Of a stretch of DNA of 64,000 bases, positions 31,023-39,666 are shown piece by piece. The stretch covers positions 1,364,001 through 1,428,000 of the forward strand of contig NZ_CP096659.1 of the NCBI RefSeq assembly GCF_023238205.1, written 5' to 3'. The notes below the pieces were generated by a model, which saw only the letters and a list, made by a program, of their open reading frames with translations, was not told the origin of the DNA and ran no database searches. How positions within the stretch are numbered: position 1 is the stretch's first letter; each line of letters begins with the position of its first letter. The translations under genes and the position numbers were made by a program. This DNA comes from Halorussus limi (GTDB lineage: Archaea > Halobacteriota > Halobacteria > Halobacteriales > Haladaptataceae).

Positions 31023-31810
31023 TCTGCCACCCCCTTCTCGCGGAGGACCTCCGCAAGTTCCCCGGCGGTCTCGCTGGCGTCACCCTCGAAGATTTCGGCG
31101 TCGCTCTCGCTCTCGGGTTCGTACATCGAAGTCACCTCGAGGTCGCTCTCGATGGCCCCGGCGTCGAGACCGAGGTCGTCGAGGCTCTTCGGCGCGATTT
31201 CCTTGCTCTGGGCCTGTCGGATGCCCCGGAGGCTGGCGTACCGCGGTTCGTTGATACCCGTCTGGATGGTGAGAACCGCGGGGAGGTCGATGTCGGTGAG
31301 TTCCTCGACGCCGCCCTCCAGTTCGCGGTGGACGTGCGCGACGTTCTCGTCGGCGTCGTAGTCGAGCGCGTTGACGACCGCGCCCCACTGGAAGCCGAGT
31401 TCGTCGGCCAGCGAGACGCCGGTGGCACCGAAGGCGTCGTCGCCCGCCTGCACGCCGGTCAGCACGAGGTCGGGGTCCTCCTCCTCGACGACCGCTTCGA
31501 GGAGGTTCGTCTTGGTCTCCACGTCGAGCAGACCCGCGTCCTCCAGCGCGTCGTCCCAGACGCGGACCGCTCGGTCGGCCCCTTTCGCCAGCGCCATCCG
31601 GATGGTCTCTTCGGACCGCTCGGGACCGACGGTAACGGTCACGACCTCCTCGGCCGGGCCGTCCTCCTTCAACTGGACGGCCTCCTCGACGGCGTAATCG
31701 TCCCACTCGTTCAGGTCGTATTCGAGGTAGCGCTCGTCTACCTCGGTCCCCGCTATCTCGAAGTCGTCGGCGACTTCGGCGACCTCCTTCACAGTCACCA
31801 GGACCTTCAT
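31019..31810 (-). CDS. etfB: Electron transfer flavoprotein beta subunit
   Basis: 263 residues, standard for EtfB. Opens with MKVLVTVKEVAEVADDFEI, contains DLNEWDDYAVEEAVQLKEDG, a GADRAVRV block, LVLTGVQAGDDAFGATGVSLAD and a C-terminal PAVLTIQTGINEPRYASLRG, where the family binds AMP and contacts EtfA. The final 30 residues are acidic. First gene of the etfBA operon; a TTTAC-containing AT-rich stretch lies about 30 nt upstream of the ATG at 31810. Confidence 0.96.
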   Translation of the reverse strand: MKVLVTVKEVAEVADDFEIAGTEVDERYLEYDLNEWDDYAVEEAVQLKEDGPAEEVVTVTVGPERSEETIRMALAKGADRAVRVWDDALEDAGLLDVETKTNLLEAVVEEEDPDLVLTGVQAGDDAFGATGVSLADELGFQWGAVVNALDYDADENVAHVHRELEGGVEELTDIDLPAVLTIQTGINEPRYASLRGIRQAQSKEIAPKSLDDLGLDAGAIESDLEVTSMYEPESESDAEIFEGDASETAGELAEVLREKGVAE

Positions 31811-31888
31811 GAACGATAAATCGCCGCCTTGGGGGTAAACGTTTTCGGAACGAGCGACCCGAAACGATTGACGGGTTGGTGGCGGTTT

Positions 31889-33082
31889 CTAATCCATCTC
31901 CGTCACGTCCTCGTCGGGAAGCGTGATGAGATTCTCCCGGCCGATGCGGAGTTTGTCCACGTCGTCGTTGTCGTGCATCTTCGAGAGCAGTTGCGAGACC
32001 TTGGCGTTCGACCAGTTGGTCTCCTTGACTATTTGGCCCTGCTTCATCCGACCGTCGTTGTCCCGAAGCAGGCGGAGGACGCGCTCCTCGTCGCTCAGCA
32101 GTTCCGGCGCGGGTTCGTCGTCCCCGTCCTCGGTCTCGTCTTCGTCACCGCCGCTCGCCCCCGACATCGTCGGCGACGGCGCGGCGTCGTCTGGGGAGTC
32201 GGTCGGTGACGGCTCTGGGGCGGGCGCGGGGTCCACGCCGCGTCGCTGCGCCAACGCGTACGCTCCGAAACTCCCCGTCAGGAGGAGGAAGACGACGACC
32301 AGTCCCCACAGGCTCGACCCCGAGGGCAAGATTCCCTTCTGGGACGTGCCGGGAATATCGGTGCTCTTCGGGGAGAACGTCATCTCGAAGTCGCCGCGCT
32401 CGAACTGCTGCGGGCCGTCGTAGCGCAGGACGCTCCCGTTCACGATTTTGCCGCCCGACGGACTCCCGCTCGAGAGGTAGTAGTTGCCGGGAACCGTTAT
32501 CACCAGCGTCTGGTCGTCGTTCAGCGTCGGGAGCCACGTGTCCGACCCGACCCAGAACGCGTCGCCGAGGACTATCTGGTTGTCGTCGACCCGCGTGAAG
32601 TTCGTCCACGTGAACGACAGCGAGAGGACGCCCACGGTGCCGTTGTTACGGAGTTGTGCCGACCGACCGACCTCTCGGAGTTCCATCGGGCGCTCGGTGA
32701 CGCCGTTCACGCGTTCGACGATGCGCTCGAACGTCGCGGAGGTGAGTCCGTAGTCGGCGCGTCCGTCCTCGTACTCCGCCGCGAGTTTGCGGAAGGCTTC
32801 GGTCTCGTTGTCGTCGCCGAGAAGATACCGCGCCGTGACGTTCCACCGGGCGTTTCCGTTCTCGCGGATAGAGACGCGTAGTACCGTATTCTCTCGTATC
32901 GTCGCGTCCGACTCCGGGGGGTCCGTCGCGTTAGATACCGTCTCGGTTGCCGTGGCGAGGATTGTCTGCGCGTCCGAGACGCGCGGAGCGTCCGCTCGGT
33001 CGGCGGCCGAGTGGCTCACCCCGGCACCGGCGGCGGGGCAGACGAAGAGGAGGACGACGAGGAGGGCGGCGAGTAACCGCAT
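31889..33082 (-). CDS. Membrane-tethered regulator: secreted sensor, one span, cytoplasmic winged helix
   Basis: 397 residues from ATG 33082. Sec signal peptide (MRLLAALLVVLLFVCPAAGA), then about 250 extracellular residues with several N-x-[ST] sequons (WNVTARY, NNGTVGV, TNFTRV) and beta-rich pattern, a transmembrane segment (LWGLVVVFLLLTGSFGAYAL, near 270-290), an acidic Pro/Ser linker and a C-terminal winged helix of about 60 residues (SDEERVLRLLRDNDGRMKQG, QIVKETNWSNAKVSQLLSKM). Haloarchaea have many such one-piece transmembrane regulators. It is divergent from a secreted protein gene at 33237, with direct repeats between. Confidence 0.85.
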   Translation of the reverse strand: MRLLAALLVVLLFVCPAAGAGVSHSAADRADAPRVSDAQTILATATETVSNATDPPESDATIRENTVLRVSIRENGNARWNVTARYLLGDDNETEAFRKLAAEYEDGRADYGLTSATFERIVERVNGVTERPMELREVGRSAQLRNNGTVGVLSLSFTWTNFTRVDDNQIVLGDAFWVGSDTWLPTLNDDQTLVITVPGNYYLSSGSPSGGKIVNGSVLRYDGPQQFERGDFEMTFSPKSTDIPGTSQKGILPSGSSLWGLVVVFLLLTGSFGAYALAQRRGVDPAPAPEPSPTDSPDDAAPSPTMSGASGGDEDETEDGDDEPAPELLSDEERVLRLLRDNDGRMKQGQIVKETNWSNAKVSQLLSKMHDNDDVDKLRIGRENLITLPDEDVTEMD

Positions 33083-33128
33083 ACCATCGCGTGAATGCGC
33101 CGACAAGAAAATACTTTCTATCCACAGA

Positions 33129-33157
33129 TAAAACGTCACAACGCTCCGTAAAACGTC
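33129..33157 (-). promoter_or_regulatory. Direct repeats TAAAACGTC spaced by two helical turns
   Basis: TAAAACGTC at 33129-33137 and again at 33149-33157, start-to-start 20 bp. On the minus strand they lie upstream of a TATA-like GTATTTTC (about 33108-33116) of the membrane-tethered regulator, and about 80-108 nt from the plus-strand gene start at 33237. Confidence 0.4.
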
Positions 33158-33200
33158 TCGGCTGTTCTCCACGGTTCTTCTGCCGTTTCATGGTTCCGGG

Positions 33201-33209
33201 AATATTTTA
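33201..33209 (+). promoter_or_regulatory. TATA box of the secreted coiled-coil protein gene
   Basis: AATATTTTA lies 28-36 nt before the ATG at 33237 and overlaps an upstream in-frame ATG at 33210. It therefore rules in the 33237 start, which also gives a clean signal peptide. Confidence 0.6.
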
Positions 33210-33236
33210 ATGATGGCCCTCCGAGTAGGCGTACGC

Positions 33237-34502
33237 ATGCGACTCACCCCCGTTATGCTGGCATTACTGCTCGCCCTCTCCCCCGGAGCAGTCGCGGTGC
33301 AGGCGTCTGCACCGACCTCGCCGGCGTCCGCCCCGAACACCGCCTCGTTCTCACCGGCCGCGAGCGACATTTCGCTCGCCCAGACAGACGGCGACACCGC
33401 CAGTTCGTCGGCCGACGGAAACACCTCCGAAATTATGACGCTCAAGTCTGCTCCCGCACGGACGGCGTTCGGTACGCCGTCGGTCTCACTCGGCAGTTCT
33501 CTCGTGATAGACCGGGGCGGGTTCGAGACACGACTTAGCGTGGAGTCGCTCGACCAACAGTTGGAAGCGGCGGAGACCGTCGAAAAGAAGAAACGTATTT
33601 TGAATCGGTATCGGTACCGTATCGAGAACCGCATTATCTCGCTAAAGGCCAGAGAACAACAGGCGACCCAAGCGTTCTCGAACGGGACCCTCTCGGAGAG
33701 CGAATACCTGAGAACGTTGGGGCGTATCGACGCTGCGGCCGCCGATATTCAGAAATTGACGACCGCAATGGAAAAACGCGCCAGCACGGTTCCGCGGTTT
33801 CAGATGGAAACTGAAGCGAACACGTTGAAGGGGAAACTCGTCCTCGTAGAGGGTCCGATTCGAGACCACATTGCCAAGACCCTACGCGGCGAACGATCGC
33901 CGACGAGAGTGTACGTGGCGACCGGGAAGTCCGGAGTCGTTCTCTCGACAATCATAAACGGAGAGTACATCCGCGAAGTCGTCCGCAAAGACCATCGCAA
34001 TCCGGCGGCATCTCGCGACTCCTCGAAGATAGAAGCACGCCAAGAAGTCATCAATCAGTATCCGTGGGCGTTCAACCACAGCAAGGCCTCCGGAGTAGAC
34101 GCGTTCTACGGCAACACGAAAATCTACCAAGTCCGATTCGAACACGAACAAGGTAAACTCATCGCGTACTACGACGGTGGCACGAAGTCGGTCTTCCGGG
34201 AGATTCAGCACAAGCAACTGACCGGCGACACTCCGCTCCCGACGGGACCGAGCGTCACCAACTCCTCGGAGAATCTCACGGTCGCGGTCAACCGCACCTA
34301 CGCCGGCGGTCCGCTTCGAGTCAAACTCACGAACGCCACCGGCGCGCCGGTCCGAGGCGAAATTACGGTCGCCGGCGAATTCGTCGGCCGGACGAACGCA
34401 GAGGGCGTCCTCTGGACGCTCTCGCCCGCCGGGACGTTCCAGGTCGGCGCGTCTCACGACTTCCGGACGGTCAACGTGACCGCGACGACGGTCGAGTCGT
34501 AG
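33237..34502 (+). CDS. Secreted helical protein of unknown function
   Basis: 421 residues. Signal peptide MRLTPVMLALLLALSPGAVA; Ser/Ala/Thr-rich segment to about residue 90; then a long helical, partly coiled-coil region with basic patches (LDQQLEAAETVEKKKRILNR and KAREQQATQAFSNGTLSESE). A globular middle (VYVATGKSGVVLSTIINGEY, WAFNHSKASGVDAFYG) precedes a C-terminal Ig-like beta segment (GGPLRVKLTNATGAPVRGEI). Several N-glycosylation sequons. Less acidic and slightly AT-richer than its neighbours. Related haloarchaeal secreted proteins are annotated only by DUF numbers. Divergent from the membrane-tethered regulator at 31889-33082, which may control it. Confidence 0.8.
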   Translation: MRLTPVMLALLLALSPGAVAVQASAPTSPASAPNTASFSPAASDISLAQTDGDTASSSADGNTSEIMTLKSAPARTAFGTPSVSLGSSLVIDRGGFETRLSVESLDQQLEAAETVEKKKRILNRYRYRIENRIISLKAREQQATQAFSNGTLSESEYLRTLGRIDAAAADIQKLTTAMEKRASTVPRFQMETEANTLKGKLVLVEGPIRDHIAKTLRGERSPTRVYVATGKSGVVLSTIINGEYIREVVRKDHRNPAASRDSSKIEARQEVINQYPWAFNHSKASGVDAFYGNTKIYQVRFEHEQGKLIAYYDGGTKSVFREIQHKQLTGDTPLPTGPSVTNSSENLTVAVNRTYAGGPLRVKLTNATGAPVRGEITVAGEFVGRTNAEGVLWTLSPAGTFQVGASHDFRTVNVTATTVES

Positions 34503-34514
34503 CCCGACCGCCGG

Positions 34515-34519
34515 TTTTT
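34515..34519 (+). terminator. T-tract after the secreted helical protein
   Basis: Five T residues 13 nt after the stop codon, followed by a second TTT; consistent with archaeal termination before the pilin-like gene. Confidence 0.35.
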
Positions 34520-34665
34520 CGTTTCACCGTAGTTGACTCTACCATCTAGAGAGAACGCTTTTCATTGCCTAGAAACTTCTCTGTATTTGCGTTTGTCGCT
34601 CATCGTCGACTCCGGTCACTGAATCGACCGAAGGTTGAAGGGCGAAGACGGGACGAACGCCGTCC

Positions 34666-35151
34666 GTGCCCACCGACGAAGCTTTCACCGCGTCTGACCG
34701 CGGGACATCGCCGGTCCTCGGCGTCGTGCTTCTCCTCGTCGTAACCGCAATATTCGCAGGGGCCGTCGGGAGCATCGCGCTCGGAACGCCGATGCCGTCC
34801 GACTCGCCCCGCGCGGCCATCGACCTGCGACTCGACGCCGACGCGAACCGCGTCACGCTGGTCCACCGCGGCGGGGCCGCACTCGACGTGAACGCGTTGT
34901 CGATACGGGTACGCGTCGACGGGACCGCGCTCGACGCTCAGCCGCCGGTGCCGTTCTTCTCGACGGACGGGTTCCGGTCGGGACCGACCGGACCGTTCAA
35001 CAGCGCGGCCGACCAGCAGTGGACCGCGGGCGAGACGGCCAGTTTCGCGCTGGCGGAGACCAACGACCCGGTCCTTTCGTCGGGTGTGACGGTGGAAGTG
35101 ATGGTTTCTGTCGATGGAACGGTCGTCGCGGAGATGGAGGGGACGGCGTGA
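34666..35151 (+). CDS. Archaeal type IV pilin-like protein
   Basis: 161 residues, GTG start. The N-terminus has a class III (prepilin) signal: DRGTSPVLGVVLLLVVTAIF, a charged head followed at once by a hydrophobic helix, as in haloarchaeal pilins processed by PibD. The mature head is beta-rich (AIDLRLDADANRVTLVHRGG, GVTVEVMVSVDGTVVAEME). It stands alone without a PilB/PilC pair nearby, so whether it forms a pilus or a minor surface subunit is open. Confidence 0.8.
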   Translation: MPTDEAFTASDRGTSPVLGVVLLLVVTAIFAGAVGSIALGTPMPSDSPRAAIDLRLDADANRVTLVHRGGAALDVNALSIRVRVDGTALDAQPPVPFFSTDGFRSGPTGPFNSAADQQWTAGETASFALAETNDPVLSSGVTVEVMVSVDGTVVAEMEGTA

Positions 35152-35189
35152 ATCGACAAACTGAGTGAACTGAGAAGAGTAGCGTCTGT

Positions 35190-35816
35190 TTACTCGTCCA
35201 CTGGGTCGCGTGCGACGGTCGTGATAGCGATGTCCGGGTCGTAGTTCGGACCCATCTCCCGGTGGCGGATGTCGGTGTAGCCCGCCTCGCGGAACATGCG
35301 GTCGGCCTCCTCTCGGTCGTAGAACAGCATGATTGCGTCGGCGACTTTCTGCATCACCGACGACTTGGGATAGTTCGGGCCGACGACGAGAACTTGCCCG
35401 CCGGGCTTGACGACGCGGCGCATGTCTCGCAGGGCGACGACCGGGTTCGGCCAGTACTCGATGGACCCGGAGGACCACACGACGTCGAAGCTGTCGTCCT
35501 CGAACGGCAGGCGCTCGGCGTCCCCGCGGTAGAAGCTGACGGGGTCGTGCTTGCCGAGTTTGTCCCACGCCTTCTCCAGTTGGTGAACGCTCTGGTCGAG
35601 GCCGTGGACGTTCTGGGTGTGTTCGAGGAGTCCTTCGGTAGCGAACCCGGTACCACACCCCACGTCAAGCACTCGGTCGCCCTCCGCTACGTCGAGCATC
35701 GCCAGCGCCTCGTCTCGCATCTCCTCGTTCCAGATGAACGGGTTGACGGTGTCGTACACCTTCGAGAGGTACTTGTAGAAGAGCCGGGCCCGGCTCTTGT
35801 CTTCGAGGATACCCAT
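35190..35816 (-). CDS. SAM-dependent methyltransferase (quinone-type)
   Basis: 208 residues from ATG 35816. Class I methyltransferase: motif I VLDVGCGTGFATEGL, motif II acidic HGLDQSVHQLEKAW, GDAERLPFEDDSFDVVWSSG and VVKPGGQVLVVGPNYPKSS. The N-terminal SRARLFYKYLSKVYDTVNPF and the hydrophobic region after motif III resemble the methyl-phytyl/solanyl-benzoquinol methyltransferase group, so a role in menaquinone or related lipid-quinone methylation is a fair inference. A short palindrome-like GAGCCGGGCCCGGCTC lies inside the gene start (35781-35796) and is probably coding coincidence. Confidence 0.82.
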   Translation of the reverse strand: MGILEDKSRARLFYKYLSKVYDTVNPFIWNEEMRDEALAMLDVAEGDRVLDVGCGTGFATEGLLEHTQNVHGLDQSVHQLEKAWDKLGKHDPVSFYRGDAERLPFEDDSFDVVWSSGSIEYWPNPVVALRDMRRVVKPGGQVLVVGPNYPKSSVMQKVADAIMLFYDREEADRMFREAGYTDIRHREMGPNYDPDIAITTVARDPVDE

Positions 35817-36061
35817 TGCCCGACAGTTCGTACCGCCGGCCAAATAATCCTGCTATTCGAGTTGGTCGCGTAACGGAACCTATCACCGTGAGAGAGGTAT
35901 CCGAATCGTATCGCGAACGAGGAACGCAGTGACGTACGAAAACCGAGAGTGGACCAAAACCGGTGCAGTGGGCGGCGTGACGACTCCCGCGTTCTGGTGG
36001 AGCTTTCGCGGGGCCGCGCCGCTCGCGGTGCGGTCGGCGGAAAAGGTCGTTCCGCAAGTAG

Positions 36062-36067
36062 TATATA
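36062..36067 (+). promoter_or_regulatory. TATA box of the ATP synthase operon
   Basis: TATATA lies 30-35 nt before the ATG of atpH at 36097, the best match to the archaeal consensus in the window. This is the main promoter for atpH-I and probably the rest of the cluster. Confidence 0.7.
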
Positions 36068-36096
36068 CGCGCTTCTGCAACTTTCGCGTGATTAGT

Positions 36097-36429
36097 ATGC
36101 CGAGGCCAGAGGTTCTCGAACGAATCAAGGAGGCCGAACAAGAGGCCGACGACATCGTCGCCGAGGCCGAGGAGGAGCGCGAACAGCGCATCTCCGACGC
36201 TCGGGAAGAGGCGGAGCAACTCCGCCGCGAAGCCGAGGAGGAGGCCTCCACCGTTCACGAGGAGCGTCTCGCCGAGGCCCGCGAGGAAATCGAGGCCGAG
36301 CGCGAAGAGGTCCTCGCCGAGGGCGAGGACGAGCGTGAGAAACTCGAATCGCGGGCGCGAGAGAACGAGGAGGAAGTAACCGACTACGTGGTAGACCTGT
36401 TCGAGGAGGCGGTGCATGCTCAGACCTGA
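36097..36429 (+). CDS. atpH: A-type ATP synthase subunit H
   Basis: 110 residues from ATG 36097. Almost entirely a charged coiled coil (RIKEAEQEADDIVAEAEEER, DAREEAEQLRREAEEEAS), the peripheral-stalk subunit that pairs with subunit E and links the membrane a-subunit to the A1 head. The final 20 residues (EVTDYVVDLFEEAVHAQ) form the conserved C-terminal helix. An upstream in-frame ATG at 35929 lies before the TATA box and is rejected as start. Overlaps atpI by 14 nt. Confidence 0.92.
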   Translation: MPRPEVLERIKEAEQEADDIVAEAEEEREQRISDAREEAEQLRREAEEEASTVHEERLAEAREEIEAEREEVLAEGEDEREKLESRARENEEEVTDYVVDLFEEAVHAQT

Positions 36430-38587
36430 ACGAATGAGCAAGGTGTCCGTGACGGGGTCGCGCGCCGTCATGGACGACGTCATCGAGACCGTCCACGAGC
36501 TGAATCTGGTTCACCTCTCCGGGTACGACGGCTCGTGGGAGGGCTTCGAGCAGGGCGACCCCATCGAGGGGGCCGACGACGCCTCCGAGAAGCTCGTCAC
36601 CGTCCGGTCGCTCGAAAGCATCCTCGACATCGACGAGGACGACGCCGGACCGAGTCGCATCGTCACCGACGAGGCGCTCGAAGACGAACTCCAGTCGGTC
36701 CGCGAGGACGTCAACGAACTCGACGACCGCCGGAGCGAACTGGAAGACGACCTCCGCAGCGTCGAAGAGCGACTCGATTCCGTGAAACCGTTCGCGGACC
36801 TCGGCATCGACCTCGACCTGCTCTCGGGCTACGAGACCCTGCAGGTCGCGGTCGGTGAGGCCGACGAAGCGGCGGTCCGCGACGCACTCGCCGACGCCGA
36901 CACCATCCGGGAGTTCGGCACGTTCTCGGGCGAGAACACGGTCGCAGTCTTCGCGTACCCCGCGGACAGCGCCGACGAAGACGCGCTCGACGAACTGCTC
37001 GTCGGCGTCGACTTCGCCTCGCTGGACGTTCCCGACGCCGAGGGGAGCCCCCAAGAGTACGTCGAGGAACTCGAACACGAGCGCCAGAAACTCGAATCCG
37101 AACTCGACAGCGTCGAGAACGAGATCGAGAACGTCAAACTCGACACCGCCGGCTTCCTGCTGGCGGCCGAGGAGAAGCTGACCATCGACGTCCAGAAGGC
37201 CGAAGCGCCGCTCAACTTCGCGACGACCGAGAACGCCTTCGTCGCCGAGGGCTGGATTCCGACCGAGCGCTACACCGAACTCACCACCGCGCTCGGCGAA
37301 TCGGTCGGCGACCGCGTCGAGGTCGACGAACTCGAACGCGCCTCGTACGACGCTCACGAGGCTCACGGTCCCGAGGACCCCGACGCGAACGAGGTCGCCG
37401 CCGACGGCGGCACCACGATGGACGGCGACCAGCCGCCGGTCGTGCAGGACAACCCCGGCGCGGTCAAGCCCTTCGAACTGCTGGTCGAGACCATCAACCG
37501 GCCGAAGTACTTCGAGTTCGACCCGACGGTAGTCCTGTTCCTGACGTTCCCGGCGTTCTTCGGGTTCATGATCGGTGACCTCGGGTACGGACTCCTGTAT
37601 CTGGGCATCGGCTACTGGCTCTACAGTTCCTTCGACAATCCGGCGCTCAAGAGTCTGGGCGGCATCGCGCTGTGGGCGGGCGGCTTCACGGCGCTGTTCG
37701 GTATCCTGTACGGCGAGATCTTCGGCTTACACCTCGTCGGCGAGTACCTGTGGGGCGGCCACCCGCCGATTCACAAGGGTCTCCAGCCGATCGAAGCCGA
37801 GTACGCGCTGTCGTGGATGGTAATCTCCATCCTCGCCGGCCTGCTCCACATGACGGTCGGATACGTCTTCGACTTCGTGGAGAACCTCGCACACGACCCC
37901 GTCGACGCGGTTCTCGAAAGCGGATCGTGGGTCCTGCTGTTCGCGGGCATCTGGACGTGGATCTTCAGCACGCAGGCCAGCAGTAAGAAGCCGGACTTCC
38001 TGTTCACCGCGTTCGACGGTGAGCCGTTCGCGCTCGGCTTCAGCGGCTTCTCGCCCGAAATCGGGACCCTCGGTCTCGCAATCGGCGGAGTCGGCCTCCT
38101 GCTCTACGTCGCGAGCGAGGTCAAGCACCTCGGCGGTCCCGGTCTCGTCATCGGCGTACTGGAGAGTCTGAGCGTCCTCTCGGACGCCCTCTCCTACACC
38201 CGGATCGCCGCGGTGCTGCTCGCCAAGGCGGGAATGGCCTTCGTGGTCAACCTCCTGTTCTTCGGCGTGTACGTCACCGGTGAGGGCGAACACGCCGCGT
38301 GGCACTTCGGACTCGGCCACATGCCCCACGTCGGAGACATGTCCCACGGTCACGAGGTCACGAGCATCATGTTCCCCGGCCTCGCTCACTCGGGCATCGC
38401 CGGACTCGTCGGTGGGCTCCTCGTCCTCGTCATCGGCCACCTGCTCGTACTGGCGCTCGGTATCACGAGCGCCGGTCTGCAGGCGGTCCGTCTCGAGTAC
38501 GTCGAGTTCTTCGGCAAGTTCTACGAGGGCGGCGGCGAGGAGTACGAACCGTTCGGTCACGACCGGTCGTACACCACGCAGGACTAA
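36416..38587 (+). CDS. atpI: A-type ATP synthase subunit I (a-subunit)
   Basis: 723 residues. The N-terminal half is a cytoplasmic coiled-coil arm (DRRSELEDDLRSVEERLDSV) attached to the peripheral stalk. The C-terminal half has about eight membrane segments forming the ion path beside the c-ring, including SYTRIAAVLLAKAGMA with the essential arginine next to the ring glutamate. FLTFPAFFGFMIGDLGYGLL and the terminal RLEYVEFFGKFYEGGGEEYE are typical. A second possible ATG at 36434 would avoid the overlap with atpH; both encode MSKVSVTGS. Confidence 0.95.
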   Translation: MLRPERMSKVSVTGSRAVMDDVIETVHELNLVHLSGYDGSWEGFEQGDPIEGADDASEKLVTVRSLESILDIDEDDAGPSRIVTDEALEDELQSVREDVNELDDRRSELEDDLRSVEERLDSVKPFADLGIDLDLLSGYETLQVAVGEADEAAVRDALADADTIREFGTFSGENTVAVFAYPADSADEDALDELLVGVDFASLDVPDAEGSPQEYVEELEHERQKLESELDSVENEIENVKLDTAGFLLAAEEKLTIDVQKAEAPLNFATTENAFVAEGWIPTERYTELTTALGESVGDRVEVDELERASYDAHEAHGPEDPDANEVAADGGTTMDGDQPPVVQDNPGAVKPFELLVETINRPKYFEFDPTVVLFLTFPAFFGFMIGDLGYGLLYLGIGYWLYSSFDNPALKSLGGIALWAGGFTALFGILYGEIFGLHLVGEYLWGGHPPIHKGLQPIEAEYALSWMVISILAGLLHMTVGYVFDFVENLAHDPVDAVLESGSWVLLFAGIWTWIFSTQASSKKPDFLFTAFDGEPFALGFSGFSPEIGTLGLAIGGVGLLLYVASEVKHLGGPGLVIGVLESLSVLSDALSYTRIAAVLLAKAGMAFVVNLLFFGVYVTGEGEHAAWHFGLGHMPHVGDMSHGHEVTSIMFPGLAHSGIAGLVGGLLVLVIGHLLVLALGITSAGLQAVRLEYVEFFGKFYEGGGEEYEPFGHDRSYTTQD

Positions 38588-38720
38588 GCGCCGACCCTCT
38601 TCTCACCGATCCGACTCGGCTGAGAGCGTCTCCGATTTGCTCCGTTTCGTTTGGCATTTGGTAGCACAAACTCCGATCTGGTTGGTCTGAGTCGGCCTGC
38701 TCTCCAACTCTTTTGGGAAG

Positions 38721-38727
38721 CTTTATG
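38721..38727 (+). promoter_or_regulatory. Possible internal promoter before atpK
   Basis: CTTTATG within the 198-nt gap between atpI and atpK, about 60 nt before the atpK ATG, just after a short TTTT stretch. A separate promoter would raise c-subunit output, which is needed in many copies per complex. Confidence 0.35.
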
Positions 38728-38785
38728 ACCACAGTAGCGGGAAATACGACTGTCCGGTTACGAGAGCCACGGAAAATCCGAAACC

Positions 38786-39061
38786 ATGTACGAAATGCTC
38801 TTTGCGTTTGTGAACGCCGTCGTACCGCTCGCTCAAGAAGGCGCTGCCGCAGCCGAACCCGCCATCCCGGCATCCGCCGCCGCCGCCCTCGCAGTCGGTC
38901 TCGCGGCCCTCGGTGCGGGCTACGCCGAGCGCGGTATCGGTAGCGCGGCTATCGGTGCCATCGCGGAGGACGAGTCGCTCTTCGGTACGGGCCTCATCAT
39001 GACGGTCCTGCCCGAGACGCTCGTCATCCTGGCGCTGGTCGTCGTGTTCATCGTCGGTTAA
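38786..39061 (+). CDS. atpK: A-type ATP synthase subunit K (c-ring proteolipid)
   Basis: 91 residues. Two-helix hairpin proteolipid: a hydrophobic N-terminal leader, helix 1 (ASAAAALAVGLAALGAGYAE), polar loop (RGIGSAAIGAIAEDESLFG) and helix 2 (GLIMTVLPETLVILALVVVF) with the ion-binding Glu in LPETLVI. The first 20 residues (MYEMLFAFVNAVVPLAQEGA) resemble a cleavable or embedded leader. The 198-nt gap from atpI is unusual in an operon otherwise overlapping. Confidence 0.95.
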   Translation: MYEMLFAFVNAVVPLAQEGAAAAEPAIPASAAAALAVGLAALGAGYAERGIGSAAIGAIAEDESLFGTGLIMTVLPETLVILALVVVFIVG

Positions 39062-39084
39062 ACGCACCCTTTCCCTCTTCATCA

Positions 39085-39666
39085 ATGAGTCTGGACACGG
39101 TAGTTGAGGATATTCGAAACGAGGCCCGCGAGCGCGCGAAGGAAATTCGTTCCGAGGGCGACGAGCGCGCAGAGGAAATTATCTCCGAGGCCGAGAGCGA
39201 CGTCGAGGAGATTCTCGCGGAGCAAGAACGCGAAACCGAACAGACAATCGCCCAAGAGCGCGAGCAGAAGCTCTCCAGCGCGAAGTTGGAAGCCAAGCAG
39301 AAGCGCCTCGAAGCGCGCCGAGACGTGCTACAGGACGTTCGGTCGTCCGTCGAGGAGCGCATCGCCGAACTCGAAGGCGACCAGCGCGAGGAGTTGACCC
39401 GCGAACTCCTCGACGCCGCCAGCGAAGAGTTCGACGACGGCGACACCGTCCACGTCTACGGCAAGCCCGAGGACGACGAGTTGTTGACCGACATCGTGGC
39501 CGACTACGACGGCTACGAGTACGCCGGAGAGTACGACTGTCTCGGCGGCGTCGTGGTCGAGAGCGAGCAGTCTCGGCTTCGCGTGAACAACACGTTCGAC
39601 TCCGTGCTGGAGGAGGTCTGGGAGGACAACCTTCAGGACATCAGTAAACGCCTCTTCGAGCAATGA
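39085..39666 (+). CDS. atpE: A-type ATP synthase subunit E
   Basis: 193 residues. Peripheral-stalk partner of subunit H. The N-terminal half is a charged helix (RNEARERAKEIRSEGDERAE, EQKLSSAKLEAKQKRLEARR); the C-terminal half is the globular domain that binds the A/B head (DTVHVYGKPEDDELLTDIVA, YDCLGGVVVESEQSRLRVNN). Starts 23 nt after atpK and overlaps atpC by 4 nt. Confidence 0.94.
   Translation: MSLDTVVEDIRNEARERAKEIRSEGDERAEEIISEAESDVEEILAEQERETEQTIAQEREQKLSSAKLEAKQKRLEARRDVLQDVRSSVEERIAELEGDQREELTRELLDAASEEFDDGDTVHVYGKPEDDELLTDIVADYDGYEYAGEYDCLGGVVVESEQSRLRVNNTFDSVLEEVWEDNLQDISKRLFEQ

Noticed and set aside
35781-35796. GC-rich palindrome GAGCCGGGCCCGGCTC near the methyltransferase start
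   Set aside because: It lies inside the coding sequence (KSRARLFYK region) and is explained by codon choice.
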